Notes: generated from the letters alone by a model not told the origin. DNA of 8,648 nt from Thermococcaceae archaeon (GCA_027064745.1 JAMOPD010000280.1:1-8648); one strand, 5' to 3'. Numbered from the stretch's first letter, positions 1-6,793 are shown. Program-made: numbers and translations.

Positions 1-1
1 G

Positions 2-961
2 CTTATTTTTGAGAACGTCAGGAAGGCAGGAGGGCCAGGAATAGTCCTCGTGCCTACTACCATAAGGAACGTCAACGACCACGAGCTTGGAGCCATAATA
101 AACTTTGGCCTCAACCACCTTGACATAGTCCGCGGTGTGAACTTCCAGCCCATCTCACAGGTCGGTAGAGTTCCGAAGAAGGAGCGCCAGCGCTTTAGGA
201 TAACTATCCCCGGTGCCATATCCAGAATAGAAGAGCAGACAAATGGGGCCATCGCCAGGGACGACTGGTATCCTATCCCAATAGCAGGCCATATCGCAAG
301 ATTCTTCGAGGCCTTTGCTGGAAAGCGCTATTACATGACCAGCCACTTCGCCTGCGGTGCAGCAACATATGTATTCCTCGACCGCGAGAAGAAGCGCGTC
401 GTTCCGATTCCGCGCTTCATTGACGTTGATGGCTTCGTCGAGTATCTTGAGAGCAAAATCGAGGAGGTTCAGAAGTGGAAACACTTAGGAAAGCTCCAGA
501 AACTCAAGCTGGGTGCAGAGATATTCCTTAAATTCAAGAGCTTTTACGATGAGAAATACGCCCCGGAGGGACTCGATGTTCTAGGCCTCATTAAGAACGC
601 CTTTATGCATGGGAACTATGATGCCCTCGGTAAGTTCCACCAGAAGACCCTGTTCCTCGGCATGATGCACTTCATGGATGAGTATAACTATGATGTGGAA
701 AGAGTGGAGCGCTGCGTCATCCATTACGCCATGCCTGATGGAAGGATAGTACCTTTCTGTACGTTCAACGTTATTCCAGAACTTTATAGGGACAAGGTGC
801 AGGCACAGTTCAGCTACACATGGGAGGAGTGGAAGGCACTTCATCCGGACTGGGACTACAAGAAGGACAAGTACTTCAGGACGAAGGAATTTGTCGAGAA
901 AATGAGGAAGAGTGAGCTCTACAGGAAAACCTACACAGACATAGAGAACTACTTCGGGTGA
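2..961 (+). CDS. Radical SAM tetraether lipid synthase-like protein (Tes family), 5'-truncated by the window
   Basis: The frame is open from the first bases, so the gene starts left of the window; the GTG at 50 is internal. About 319 C-terminal residues are present. Visible motifs are a TTIRNVNDHELGAI stretch, VRGVNFQPISQVGR, an ITIPGAISRIEEQTNG segment followed by DDWYPIP, and SHFACGAATYVF. This series is what I recall from archaeal proteins of the MJ0619/Tes group, radical SAM enzymes that join two archaeol lipids through their phytanyl tails to make membrane-spanning tetraethers. The CX3CX2C cluster-binding motif would lie in the missing N-terminal half, so I cannot check it. A tetraether synthase fits a hyperthermophilic archaeon. 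The small downstream gene starts within a few bases of this stop, so the two may be co-transcribed. The radical SAM assignment is fairly safe; the exact substrate is inferred. Confidence 0.78.
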   Translation, partial: LIFENVRKAGGPGIVLVPTTIRNVNDHELGAIINFGLNHLDIVRGVNFQPISQVGRVPKKERQRFRITIPGAISRIEEQTNGAIARDDWYPIPIAGHIARFFEAFAGKRYYMTSHFACGAATYVFLDREKKRVVPIPRFIDVDGFVEYLESKIEEVQKWKHLGKLQKLKLGAEIFLKFKSFYDEKYAPEGLDVLGLIKNAFMHGNYDALGKFHQKTLFLGMMHFMDEYNYDVERVERCVIHYAMPDGRIVPFCTFNVIPELYRDKVQAQFSYTWEEWKALHPDWDYKKDKYFRTKEFVEKMRKSELYRKTYTDIENYFG

Positions 962-966
962 TTAAA

Positions 967-1248
967 ATGCTGAAGATTGAGCTGAGATTTGGGGAGATAA
1001 ATCCAATGGATGCTATGGTTAAACAATACGAACTCCTGAAAGAGGAAGGGATTTATCGGGCTTTTATCAATGGCTATTCCAAGAGGGGTTCAGTGGTTTT
1101 CGATGAATCCAAGATATCCAAAGAGGAGGTACTAAAGAGGCTTGGAGAATTTAAGCCAAAGGTTGTTGGAGTGCAGAGACTCAGCCTTGAAGAGCTCGTT
1201 GAATCTAGCTACAGCTGGAATAACCATAGAGGCGAAGTAAAAGTATAA
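967..1248 (+). CDS. Small conserved archaeal protein, possibly DUF3213-like, function unknown
   Basis: This 93-aa protein has no function I recognise. I chose the ATG at 967 over the GTG at 958 because GGTGAT at 957-962 forms a good ribosome binding site four bases before it and also contains that GTG. The predicted order is strand (LKIELRF), helix (about residues 12-28), hairpin (RAFINGYSKRGSVVFD), helix (SKEEVLKRLGEF) and strand (KPKVVGVQRLS), which would suit a small ferredoxin-like alpha/beta fold. It resembles what I remember of DUF3213, a small Thermococcales family, but this is from memory and weak. It follows the radical SAM gene after five bases and is probably in its transcript. There is no signal peptide, membrane segment or cysteine pair, so it is likely cytosolic. 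Confidence 0.75.
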   Translation: MLKIELRFGEINPMDAMVKQYELLKEEGIYRAFINGYSKRGSVVFDESKISKEEVLKRLGEFKPKVVGVQRLSLEELVESSYSWNNHRGEVKV

Positions 1249-1262
1249 TTGAAAATTGAAAA

Positions 1263-2696
1263 TTAAAGAAGCTCTATCCTCGCCTTTCCTTTCATGTCCT
1301 CTTTTTCCAGCTCGAATGAGACTATTCCGCTGAAAGAGCTCAGGTCAATTATGTTCTTTCCTGCTTTTATTTCAAATGTCTCTTGATGTGCCTCCCCAAG
1401 GGGGAGGGTGAGGTCATATTCGTAAATGGTTAGTCTGTTGTCCCTTGAAGCATAAAATATTATCCTCGGCTCGCTGTAGCCATCCAGCGGAACTCCGCCG
1501 AAAGTGCCTGCTCCATACCTCCTTGCCATGCTTGGCAGAAAAAGGGGTATGGAAAAGCTAACTGCTGGCGGCTTCTCCTGAATGATCTTCTCGTCCAGAA
1601 TAACTATGTCTTTGTTTCCAGTATCAAAGGGTGTAGCTTCCTTGGCGCCTGTGTTTGGGGTGTTGTTCATTCCAAGCAGTATCTTCCCATCCATTTTTTC
1701 AATGCTCGTTATCCTCGCTCCAAAGGCACCAACGATCTTTGCCATAGGAGGGGTGATGTAGACCAGAACGCTTGGGCCTACGATAATGTTGGTGGTCTCA
1801 ATATCAGATCCGTATGTTGCGTCATGATGGACATTGAATGCAGTTAAGATACCGCCGCCGACGTTTATTGCATTTACCCTGAATGGAGCGTAGAAGGTGT
1901 AGAACTCGAAGAGCCTTGCAAAGGCAAATTCGCCCCCCATGAAAGGATTGCCTATAAAAAGTCCTCCGCGCACAAAGGCAAAGGCTCTGTTATAGGCAGA
2001 TGCCATCGCTCCAAGCCCCGGCCTTATGTACGGCCTTCCATCAACGCTCCTTCCGGGCTTAAAAGTTTCCCATTTGTTTGTTATTAAATCAAGAGCCTTA
2101 AATTCCTCAACTCCGGAGACAAAATTATTTCCCACACCAAAAAAGACAGTATCGTGAACAAGAGTTCCCTTGGGAGAAGGCTCTTTTATGAGGGCTTGGG
2201 CTTTTCCCGTTCTCCTATCGAGGGAATAAACACCGAGGTTGGCATGGCCGTCTTCTCTAGCTAGGAGAAGCCTGTCGTTGTACGGATCGTAGATTATTTC
2301 GCTTATCTCACCGGCCCAGTCGGTTTCATGGTGTATTGACTCCTTCCAGATGAGCTTTACCTCATCATTCTCAGTGTCGTATTCATGGACATGGGAGTAT
2401 TTGTTAACAAAGCTTATGATCCTGCTTTTATATATGGCGGGTGCATGAACCCAGCCGCCGAAGTATATAAATTCATCAACGGTATCAACAGCGTTGTAGG
2501 TGTCTCCTCCGGAGGTAGGCCTTTCCCCAACCAGCTCAAATTCGTATATCCTTTCTCCATCTTCCTTCACGAAGTGTGCTTGGGCTTCAAAAGCCACGGT
2601 GAAATAGAGAACACCGTTGTGATATCTCAGTCCAAAAATCCCTCCGCTTCCCCATTCGGGCCCGTATCTTGGTGGAAAACGATAGCTCCTCAGCAT
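1263..2696 (-). CDS. Beta-propeller-like archaeal protein, probable DUF2139 family
   Basis: The product is 477 aa from the ATG at 2696. An in-frame ATG at 2723 exists, but GGTGGTGATT sits directly upstream of the 2696 start, and the extra nine residues would be translated through that ribosome binding site. The protein repeats blade-like units such as VHEYDTENDEVKLIWK (about residues 103-118) and GVYSLDRRTGKAQAL (about 155-169), with a further unit TIYEYDLTLPLG near the C-terminus; each is a strand pair with a short turn, as in a beta-propeller. There is no signal peptide or membrane helix. The overall look (YRFPPRYGPEWGSGGIFGLRYHNG at the start, broken by me here only as a landmark) matches my memory of DUF2139, found mainly in hyperthermophilic archaea and without known function. 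It converges on the upstream small gene with only 14 bases between the stops, and it has its own promoter. Confidence 0.72.
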   Translation of the reverse strand: MLRSYRFPPRYGPEWGSGGIFGLRYHNGVLYFTVAFEAQAHFVKEDGERIYEFELVGERPTSGGDTYNAVDTVDEFIYFGGWVHAPAIYKSRIISFVNKYSHVHEYDTENDEVKLIWKESIHHETDWAGEISEIIYDPYNDRLLLAREDGHANLGVYSLDRRTGKAQALIKEPSPKGTLVHDTVFFGVGNNFVSGVEEFKALDLITNKWETFKPGRSVDGRPYIRPGLGAMASAYNRAFAFVRGGLFIGNPFMGGEFAFARLFEFYTFYAPFRVNAINVGGGILTAFNVHHDATYGSDIETTNIIVGPSVLVYITPPMAKIVGAFGARITSIEKMDGKILLGMNNTPNTGAKEATPFDTGNKDIVILDEKIIQEKPPAVSFSIPLFLPSMARRYGAGTFGGVPLDGYSEPRIIFYASRDNRLTIYEYDLTLPLGEAHQETFEIKAGKNIIDLSSFSGIVSFELEKEDMKGKARIELL

Positions 2697-2992
2697 AATC
2701 ACCACCGGTAGAGATATATTCATGAACTTTATTACTCTTTACCTTTCAGACGGCCCGCATACCAGATTTAAATTTTAGCAAAAGTAATGAGACTTCGAAA
2801 AGCCCATTCTCTTTAAAGGAGTTTCAATTCTTTGGTTAGAAGGATATTTTTAATGATAACCTAATCTGGCTTTCATAGACAGGCCTACCGATAACTCAGC
2901 CTTTATCCTTTTAATTTGGAAGAGCTTTTCAAGGCTGACTCGAGGGTATAATGAGCCTGCAAACCACCGAAACCCTTAAAGAACTTTATCTT
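2697..2992. other. Intergenic spacer of about 300 bases without a gene
   Basis: No open frame with a ribosome binding site is visible on either strand, and I see no tRNA, no convincing C/D box pair and no repeat array. It should hold the end of the tfx transcript and the promoter of the beta-propeller gene. Two weak structures are present: an imperfect stem, ACTCAGCC (2896-2903) with GGCTGACT (2933-2940), and a plus-strand BRE/TATA-like stretch, CCGAAACCCTTAAAGAAC at about 2966-2983, pointing into the 3' end of tfx. Confidence 0.5.
2764..2783 (-). promoter_or_regulatory. Candidate TATA promoter of the beta-propeller gene
   Basis: On the minus strand an AT-rich box, AAAATTTAAAT (2766-2776), is preceded by GCAAAAGT-type purine-rich sequence that could serve as a BRE. 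Transcription would start near 2743, giving a leader of about 45 bases to the ATG at 2696. No other box this close to the archaeal TATA pattern lies nearer the gene, but the match is only moderate. Confidence 0.35.
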
Positions 2993-3430
2993 TCATATTA
3001 GCTCTTTCTCAAAGTCTTTCAGAATGCACTCGCTTATTCTCAGTCTATCTTTTGCATCAAGGAAGAGTGTGAAATCGCGCTTGGTTATTCTATCTTCAAT
3101 AGGAGCATGCTCAACCAGAAAGGCTATAATCTCCGCCGTACTGTATGGTACCTTTATATTCATCTCATCGGCTTTTTTGAACAGCTTTTCCGGAACATCA
3201 AAGATATCTTCCCCTTGTTTAACATCAACGCTTATTTTAGAGTTTATTTGCTCCCAGAGAAGAAGGGTATTCCTCGCTTTCTGAATCTTTTCAAGGGCCC
3301 TGTGTTCGAGGATACTGATGTTTGCCCTGCTTGTTCCAAGCAACTCTGCAATTTCACTCTGCTTTAGACCCTTTGCCCTCAGCTGAAGAATCTTAATCTG
3401 CTGCTCAGTGAGGAAGCTCTTTCTCTTCAT
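2993..3430 (-). CDS. Tfx-family DNA-binding transcriptional regulator
   Basis: The product is 145 aa from the ATG at 3430. The GTG at 3439 is in frame but forms part of the AGGTG ribosome binding site (3437-3441), which stands six bases before the ATG. Residues 5-50 are a sigma-70 region 4/LuxR-like helix-turn-helix: FLTEQQIKILQLRAKGLKQ, then SEIAELLGTSRANISILEHRA. That arrangement is typical of Tfx, first described in Methanothermobacter as a protein binding near the molybdenum formylmethanofuran dehydrogenase promoter. The C-terminal part (about 65-145) is the mixed alpha/beta domain usual in this family and may sense a ligand; its ligand is unknown. The gene lies on the minus strand directly downstream of where the ancestral tRNA-Gly gene would have been, so it is host and not cargo. 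Family call good, target genes unknown. Confidence 0.85.
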   Translation of the reverse strand: MKRKSFLTEQQIKILQLRAKGLKQSEIAELLGTSRANISILEHRALEKIQKARNTLLLWEQINSKISVDVKQGEDIFDVPEKLFKKADEMNIKVPYSTAEIIAFLVEHAPIEDRITKRDFTLFLDAKDRLRISECILKDFEKELI

Positions 3431-3461
3431 CTTAAACACCTTAATTTAACATTGCATTGAA

Positions 3462-3476
3462 GATTAAAAACTTTTC
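3462..3476 (-). promoter_or_regulatory. Candidate promoter of the tfx-like gene
   Basis: On the minus strand GAAAAG (BRE-like) is followed directly by TTTTTAATC (TATA-like, 3462-3470). Transcription would start near 3440, giving a very short leader that still contains the AGGTG ribosome binding site. Spacing is right for archaea; the box itself is only a moderate match. Confidence 0.4.
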
Positions 3477-3480
3477 TTTT

Positions 3481-3496
3481 GAAAGTTTGGTATAAG
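3481..3496 (+). promoter_or_regulatory. Candidate host-borne promoter reading into int(C)
   Basis: GAAAG (3481-3485, BRE-like) is followed by GGTATAAG (3489-3496, TATA-like) on the plus strand. A start 25-28 bases downstream falls at about 3517-3521, on the first TTG/GTG codons of int(C). If it works, it would give a leaderless transcript of the integrase remnant and the coupled cargo genes from host DNA. Confidence 0.25.
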
Positions 3497-3518
3497 TTTG
3501 AAGGCTTGAGAACAGAAT

Positions 3519-4394
3519 TTGGTGCGGTGGCCGGGATTCGAACCCGGGTTACCGGCTTGGAAGGTGGAGGATTTCGCAGGATTGTGGGTCTCGCTTGAAG
3601 AGCAGTTCTTAGAATGGCTTTCAGGGCGGGTAAAGGCTGGAGAACTTTCAGAAGAAACGGCCGCAGAATACATCAGAGCACTAAGGAAGTTCTTTGACAA
3701 ATATAGTCCACATTCGGTCGAGGAACTTGAGAATGCCCTAGCTAAAGAGGACTACAAACGCCACCTCTGTAAGGCCCTCAGGAAATTCGTGACGTTCCTG
3801 AAGAGCAGGAAAATCATCGATCCAATCCGCGTCGAGGAGCTGAAAGACTCAATACCGATCAAGCCCACGAAGGAGAGCAAGGTCAGAATTTCAACCGAAG
3901 AGTTACTCGAGGCTTGGGAGTATCATAAGAAGCATTCTGACGAAGTTACCAAGCTTTTCTTCAAGATTCTCGTGTTCAGCGGAGCAAGGCTGAGGGCAGT
4001 CCACAAAATGCTGATGCAGTTCGAGCCGGAACGCCTAATAATTCTCCCTGACTATCCCAACGTGGCAAAATACGCTCTCATGGAAAGGCATGGCAACAAG
4101 GCAGCGCTCTTCATTTACATACCAGTGGAGCTCGTTGAAGAGATACGGCCTGTGAAGATAAAGGAAGCGACGATCAGAAAACGTCTGAAGTACGGCAGAG
4201 TGAATTCTTCGACTATCAGGAAGTGGCACGCAACATTTCTCTCCAGAAAGGGCGCCAAGGACCATGTGATAAACTACATTCAAAGCCGTGTCAAGCGCTC
4301 TGTTCTGGAAAGGCATTACTTGGAGCTCGAAGGTGAGGCCGACGAGGCGTATTCTCGTGTTGTTGATGACTTAAAGAGGGTGTTGGAGGGATGA
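3519..4394 (+). CDS. int: SSV-type tyrosine recombinase, C-terminal part, int(C)
   Basis: The 291-aa frame begins within the tRNA-derived att core; its first residues, VRWPGFEPGLPAW, are the antisense tRNA translated. An in-frame TGA at 3507 in host DNA closes the frame upstream, so the native N-terminus is missing and the TTG at 3519 is only the first available start. Residues about 25-95 look like a SAM-like core-binding domain. The catalytic domain shows arginine in SGARLRA (R157), a lysine in the hairpin GNKAALFIYIP (K194), box II STIRKWHATFL (R234, with serine where Xer proteins have histidine), an IQSR arginine (R257) and the nucleophile in ERHYLEL (Y267). All catalytic residues are thus kept and only the small int(N) piece is lost, as in archaeal SSV/TKV-type integration. 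Whether the fragment is active is unknown. Its stop overlaps the next gene by four bases. Confidence 0.88.
   Translation: MVRWPGFEPGLPAWKVEDFAGLWVSLEEQFLEWLSGRVKAGELSEETAAEYIRALRKFFDKYSPHSVEELENALAKEDYKRHLCKALRKFVTFLKSRKIIDPIRVEELKDSIPIKPTKESKVRISTEELLEAWEYHKKHSDEVTKLFFKILVFSGARLRAVHKMLMQFEPERLIILPDYPNVAKYALMERHGNKAALFIYIPVELVEEIRPVKIKEATIRKRLKYGRVNSSTIRKWHATFLSRKGAKDHVINYIQSRVKRSVLERHYLELEGEADEAYSRVVDDLKRVLEG
3520..3564 (-). other. Left attachment site: 3' part of tRNA-Gly (UCC), not a complete tRNA
   Basis: Read on the minus strand this is the 3' half of a tRNA: anticodon loop CTTCCAA with anticodon TCC, 3' anticodon stem GCCGG, T arm CCGGG-TTCGAAT-CCCGG, acceptor strand CCACCGC, discriminator A and encoded CCA. 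The 5' half is missing: the bases that should pair with GCCGG read TCCAC, and no GCGGTGG acceptor strand follows at the expected distance. It is therefore the copy of the attachment core left at one end of an integrated element, with the identity block ending near the start of the anticodon loop. The integrase frame runs through it. The intact tRNA-Gly should lie at the far right end of the element, outside this window. Confidence 0.85.
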
Positions 4395-4660
4395 TTGAGG
4401 TTTTTGGTGTAGTCGTTATTGGTGGGGTACTTTTGTTGGTTGTGTATGATGCGCTTTTTAGGCCTTGGAAGTTTGTTAGGGCTGAGTTAGAGGACATTGA
4501 AAAGCAGTTGGAACTCTTAGATGGGTGTTTTGCAAGATTACACGCTTTCATGATTGCTCCGTGGTTGAGGGGAAATGTTGAGAAAACAAAGGAGTTTGTA
4601 TCGAAGCGTATTAAACTGAAGAAGGCTGAGTTGGAGCTTTTTGAAAGACTGAAAAACTAA
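4391..4660 (+). CDS. Small membrane-anchored protein with cytosolic helical tail, unknown function
   Basis: The product is 89 aa and of no family I recognise. Residues about 4-22 form one hydrophobic helix (VFGVVVIGGVLLLVVYDAL), followed by a basic stretch and two charged, heptad-like helices (about 26-48 and 62-88) that could form a helical hairpin or coiled coil. The topology would be N-terminus out with the tail inside. The ATG overlaps the int(C) stop as ATGA, and GGAGGG lies immediately before it, so translation is probably coupled to int. Small single-span proteins next to integrases are frequent in archaeal plasmids and viruses. Base composition turns AT-rich from about here onward. 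Confidence 0.7.
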   Translation: MIEVFGVVVIGGVLLLVVYDALFRPWKFVRAELEDIEKQLELLDGCFARLHAFMIAPWLRGNVEKTKEFVSKRIKLKKAELELFERLKN

Positions 4661-4676
4661 AGGAGGTGAGCGGAGG

Positions 4677-4883
4677 ATGGCGCAAAGGGTTAGTGGTAAG
4701 GGTGGGGTTGTAAGAGGTATTTCTACTGACATGGATACTGAGAGGATGGCGAAAGTTCTAGCCCTTGTGAAGAGGTCTTCAAAGGCTCAGGTTTATAGGG
4801 AAGCAGTAGCAAAACTTTTCAGGGAAGAATTCGGAAACAAATCAATAAAACAAGTAATTAAAGAATTAGGGGTTGAACTATGA
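4677..4883 (+). CDS. Ribbon-helix-helix DNA-binding protein
   Basis: The 68-aa product starts at an ATG preceded by GGAGGTGA (4662-4669) at seven bases, one of the best ribosome binding sites in the window. Residues 11-18 (VVRGISTD) would be the DNA-contacting strand, 20-33 (DTERMAKVLALVKR) helix one and 34-52 (SSKAQVYREAVAKLFREEF) helix two, the MetJ/Arc/CopG layout in which two chains form one DNA-reading ribbon. The tail (53-68) is short and charged. Such proteins usually repress their own operon or control plasmid copy number. It lies between a membrane protein and the glycosyltransferase, overlapping the latter by ATGA, so it probably regulates this string of genes. Fold call good, target unknown. 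Confidence 0.75.
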   Translation: MAQRVSGKGGVVRGISTDMDTERMAKVLALVKRSSKAQVYREAVAKLFREEFGNKSIKQVIKELGVEL

Positions 4884-6367
4884 AAAGAGTAAAAGCAGAT
4901 TTGCTTTGGCTTTTGCTCATTGCATTTATCATTAATTTTGCAGTTGTTTATGGTAGAAAATTTCCAGTGGGTGGAAATGGAGGAGATACAATAATTCACA
5001 TGGCAATGATTAGGGGAATCTACCTTGGTAGAAATCCATTTCTAGACCAGCACTACAATCTTCCACCAAACTGGTACTCTTTTCTTTATCATTCTCTGAT
5101 TGCTCTTTTAGCAAGGCTCACTCATGTTTCAATTTGGGATCTAATGATCTGGACTCCACTTGTTTTTGCCGTGTTAATGGTCTTTGCGTGGTATAAGCTT
5201 GGAGAGGAGTTGAATGAAAAGATAGGAGGGCTTTTACTTGGCTCGTTATCTTTTTTAGCCCTTAAGTCACAACTTTTCCCTAATCCTAAAGCTTTACTTC
5301 CAATTTTCTTACCCTTCTTTTATTTGATTGTCATAAGATATCAAAAAACAAATAGACAAAGACATGTTATTTCTGCAGGAGCCTTATTAGCAGCAATGCT
5401 TTGGACACATTATAATGCAACATTCTCACTTATTGGGGCTTTAGGATTGTACGCTTTCTTAAAGAGTAGACAAGACAAAAATTACTTGTTAATTGTTTTA
5501 ATTGGAGGAATGTTGTTTTTACCGTTTGTTTTGAACATTATGCTCCATGTTGAACCTGGAGCAACAATGAGTGTAGAGGATGTAAGGCATTATTGGGAAT
5601 GGGATGATATTTGGAATAGACTTAGGAGTATAATTCCAGCCTACTGGCTACTTCCTCTATGGATATTAGGTTTGTGGGTTATGTACAGACGAAAAAACAG
5701 GTTCGATGAATTTATTCTCACAATTATTTTAGGCATTTGGATGATGAGAATAATTCCAGAGTACTTGAGCTATTTTGGAATTAAAGTGTTTTCAACAAGA
5801 TTTGTAATACCCCTTCACTACACTTATCTGATTGTATATTTCTTTGGACTGAACTACCTTGTGAGTAAATCTTCATTGAAAAGAATATTGGTCTACTCAG
5901 TTACATTAATGCTTGTGGTTTATGGTTCATTAAGTTTTGTAGAGTATAATTATAATTGTTTTAGCGCTAAATACACATACTTAAATTTTGAAGATATAGG
6001 TGGTAATTACACAAAAGGGCTTCTAAAGGTCTCTGAATGGATTCATAAGAATACTGAAAGAGATGATTACTTAATTGGACATCCTTACACTTTGGAATGG
6101 ATTGCAGGCTTTACGGGAAGGCCTGTTGTTGCCGTAACCTATGGGCATGGAAATCCTTTCTTAAACATGAAGCAAAGAAGGGAGGATATTAAAGAATTTT
6201 TCACAAACCCAAACAAAAGAGCTGAAATTATCAAAAAATACGGGATTAAATATGTTATTCTAGGTCCATTCATTAAGAAGGAGTATAATGTTACAGTTGA
6301 AGATTTTAGAAACCTCAGGGTAGTCTTTCACTGGTGGAAGTTTTATATCTTGGAGGTGGAAAAATGA
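4880..6367 (+). CDS. Multi-spanning GT-C-like glycosyltransferase
   Basis: The 495-aa product has about ten hydrophobic helices between residues 8 and 355 and a soluble C-terminal domain (about 368-495). The first helix (8-25) is followed by an outer loop holding GGDTIIH with D36 and H40, then GRNPFLDQHYNLPPNWY; an acidic residue in this first loop is the usual catalytic site of GT-C enzymes, which move a sugar from a dolichyl-phosphate carrier on the outer face of the membrane. The C-terminal domain, with KVSEWIHKNTERDDYLIG, a TGRPV motif at 412-416 and KKYGIKYVILG, resembles the tails of archaeal PMT- and AglB-like GT-C proteins, though no WWDXG motif of AglB is seen. It overlaps the RHH gene before it and the flippase-like gene after it by ATGA, so all three are coupled. 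It is much more AT-rich than host genes, suggesting transfer. Acceptor (protein, lipid or glycan) is unknown. Confidence 0.72.
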   Translation: MKRVKADLLWLLLIAFIINFAVVYGRKFPVGGNGGDTIIHMAMIRGIYLGRNPFLDQHYNLPPNWYSFLYHSLIALLARLTHVSIWDLMIWTPLVFAVLMVFAWYKLGEELNEKIGGLLLGSLSFLALKSQLFPNPKALLPIFLPFFYLIVIRYQKTNRQRHVISAGALLAAMLWTHYNATFSLIGALGLYAFLKSRQDKNYLLIVLIGGMLFLPFVLNIMLHVEPGATMSVEDVRHYWEWDDIWNRLRSIIPAYWLLPLWILGLWVMYRRKNRFDEFILTIILGIWMMRIIPEYLSYFGIKVFSTRFVIPLHYTYLIVYFFGLNYLVSKSSLKRILVYSVTLMLVVYGSLSFVEYNYNCFSAKYTYLNFEDIGGNYTKGLLKVSEWIHKNTERDDYLIGHPYTLEWIAGFTGRPVVAVTYGHGNPFLNMKQRREDIKEFFTNPNKRAEIIKKYGIKYVILGPFIKKEYNVTVEDFRNLRVVFHWWKFYILEVEK

Positions 6368-6741
6368 GAATTTTCCCATATTTAATTTTGGGGACATGCA
6401 TCCTACTTGGAGGAACTACGCAAATACTCTTTAAGCTTGGCATGAATTCTGTTGGCGCTTTAGACTCTGCTGAAAGAATTCTTTCATTAAAAACAGTTTT
6501 GATTGTGTTATCGAATAAGTATATCCTCTTGGGATTGGCTTTGTATGGAATCTCATCAGTGCTTTGGCTTGTTGGGCTCTCAATGCTCGATGTTAGCCTA
6601 ATGTATCCATTACTAAGCCTTGCTTACTTTGTCACGACGATTTTGGCATTTTTCATTCTTAATGAACCTGTCAGAACAACCAGATGGATTGGAGTATTGC
6701 TGATTATCGTTGGAAGTATTTTAGTAGGGCTGAACAAGTAA
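6364..6741 (+). CDS. ArnE/EamA-like small four-helix membrane protein, putative lipid-linked sugar flippase
   Basis: The product is 125 aa from the ATG at 6364, which overlaps the previous stop as ATGA and has TTGGAGGTGG just upstream; an in-frame start at 6334 would overlap by 34 bases without a better site. Four membrane helices lie at about 3-22, 48-70, 74-96 and 103-122. QILFKLGM in helix one, SVLWLVGLSMLDVSLMYPL, and FFILNEPV followed by TTRWIGVLLIIVGSILV are typical of the SMR/EamA superfamily and closest in look to the ArnE/ArnF pair, which flips aminoarabinose-phosphate-undecaprenol in bacteria. Next to a GT-C enzyme, the natural guess is that it flips the dolichyl-phosphate sugar the transferase uses. 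Such proteins act as dimers. A small-molecule exporter is the alternative. Confidence 0.72.
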   Translation: MRIFPYLILGTCILLGGTTQILFKLGMNSVGALDSAERILSLKTVLIVLSNKYILLGLALYGISSVLWLVGLSMLDVSLMYPLLSLAYFVTTILAFFILNEPVRTTRWIGVLLIIVGSILVGLNK

Positions 6742-6753
6742 TCTCAACACAAT

Positions 6754-6764
6754 CTTTATATAAT
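6754..6764 (+). promoter_or_regulatory. TATA box of the relBE-like operon
   Basis: CTTTATATAAT at 6754-6764 is close to the archaeal consensus and is preceded by ACACAAT. Transcription would begin near 6781-6784, just before the GGTGA ribosome binding site at 6785-6789. It marks the start of a separate unit after the flippase-like gene. Confidence 0.65.
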
Positions 6765-6782
6765 TCCTTTCGTAAGGAATTA
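6761..6782. promoter_or_regulatory. Perfect palindromic operator over the relBE-like transcription start
   Basis: Arms TAATTCCTT (6761-6769) and AAGGAATTA (6774-6782) are exact inverse copies separated by TCGT. The site begins within the TATA box and ends at the predicted start of transcription, where a bound protein would block polymerase. Toxin-antitoxin operons are usually repressed by the antitoxin or the complex, so the 56-aa antitoxin is the likely ligand. Confidence 0.55.
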
Positions 6783-6793
6783 CTGGTGAGAAA

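Noticed and set aside
2822..2845. GTTTCAATTCTTTGG, like the start of a Thermococcales CRISPR repeat
   Set aside because: Only about a dozen bases match, the far end of the repeat is absent and there is no second copy.
2850..2940. Possible C/D box RNA (AATGATAA and a later CTGA)
   Set aside because: The C box has a mismatch, the distance to CTGA is too long, and no terminal stem or D'/C' pair is seen.
3520..3600. A complete tRNA-Gly gene on the minus strand
   Set aside because: Only the 3' half fits. The 5' anticodon stem does not pair and no acceptor 5' strand is present, so it is an att remnant.
3464..3700. 78-aa minus-strand frame over the att site
   Set aside because: It is antisense to int(C), runs through the tRNA remnant and has low-complexity serine-rich sequence.
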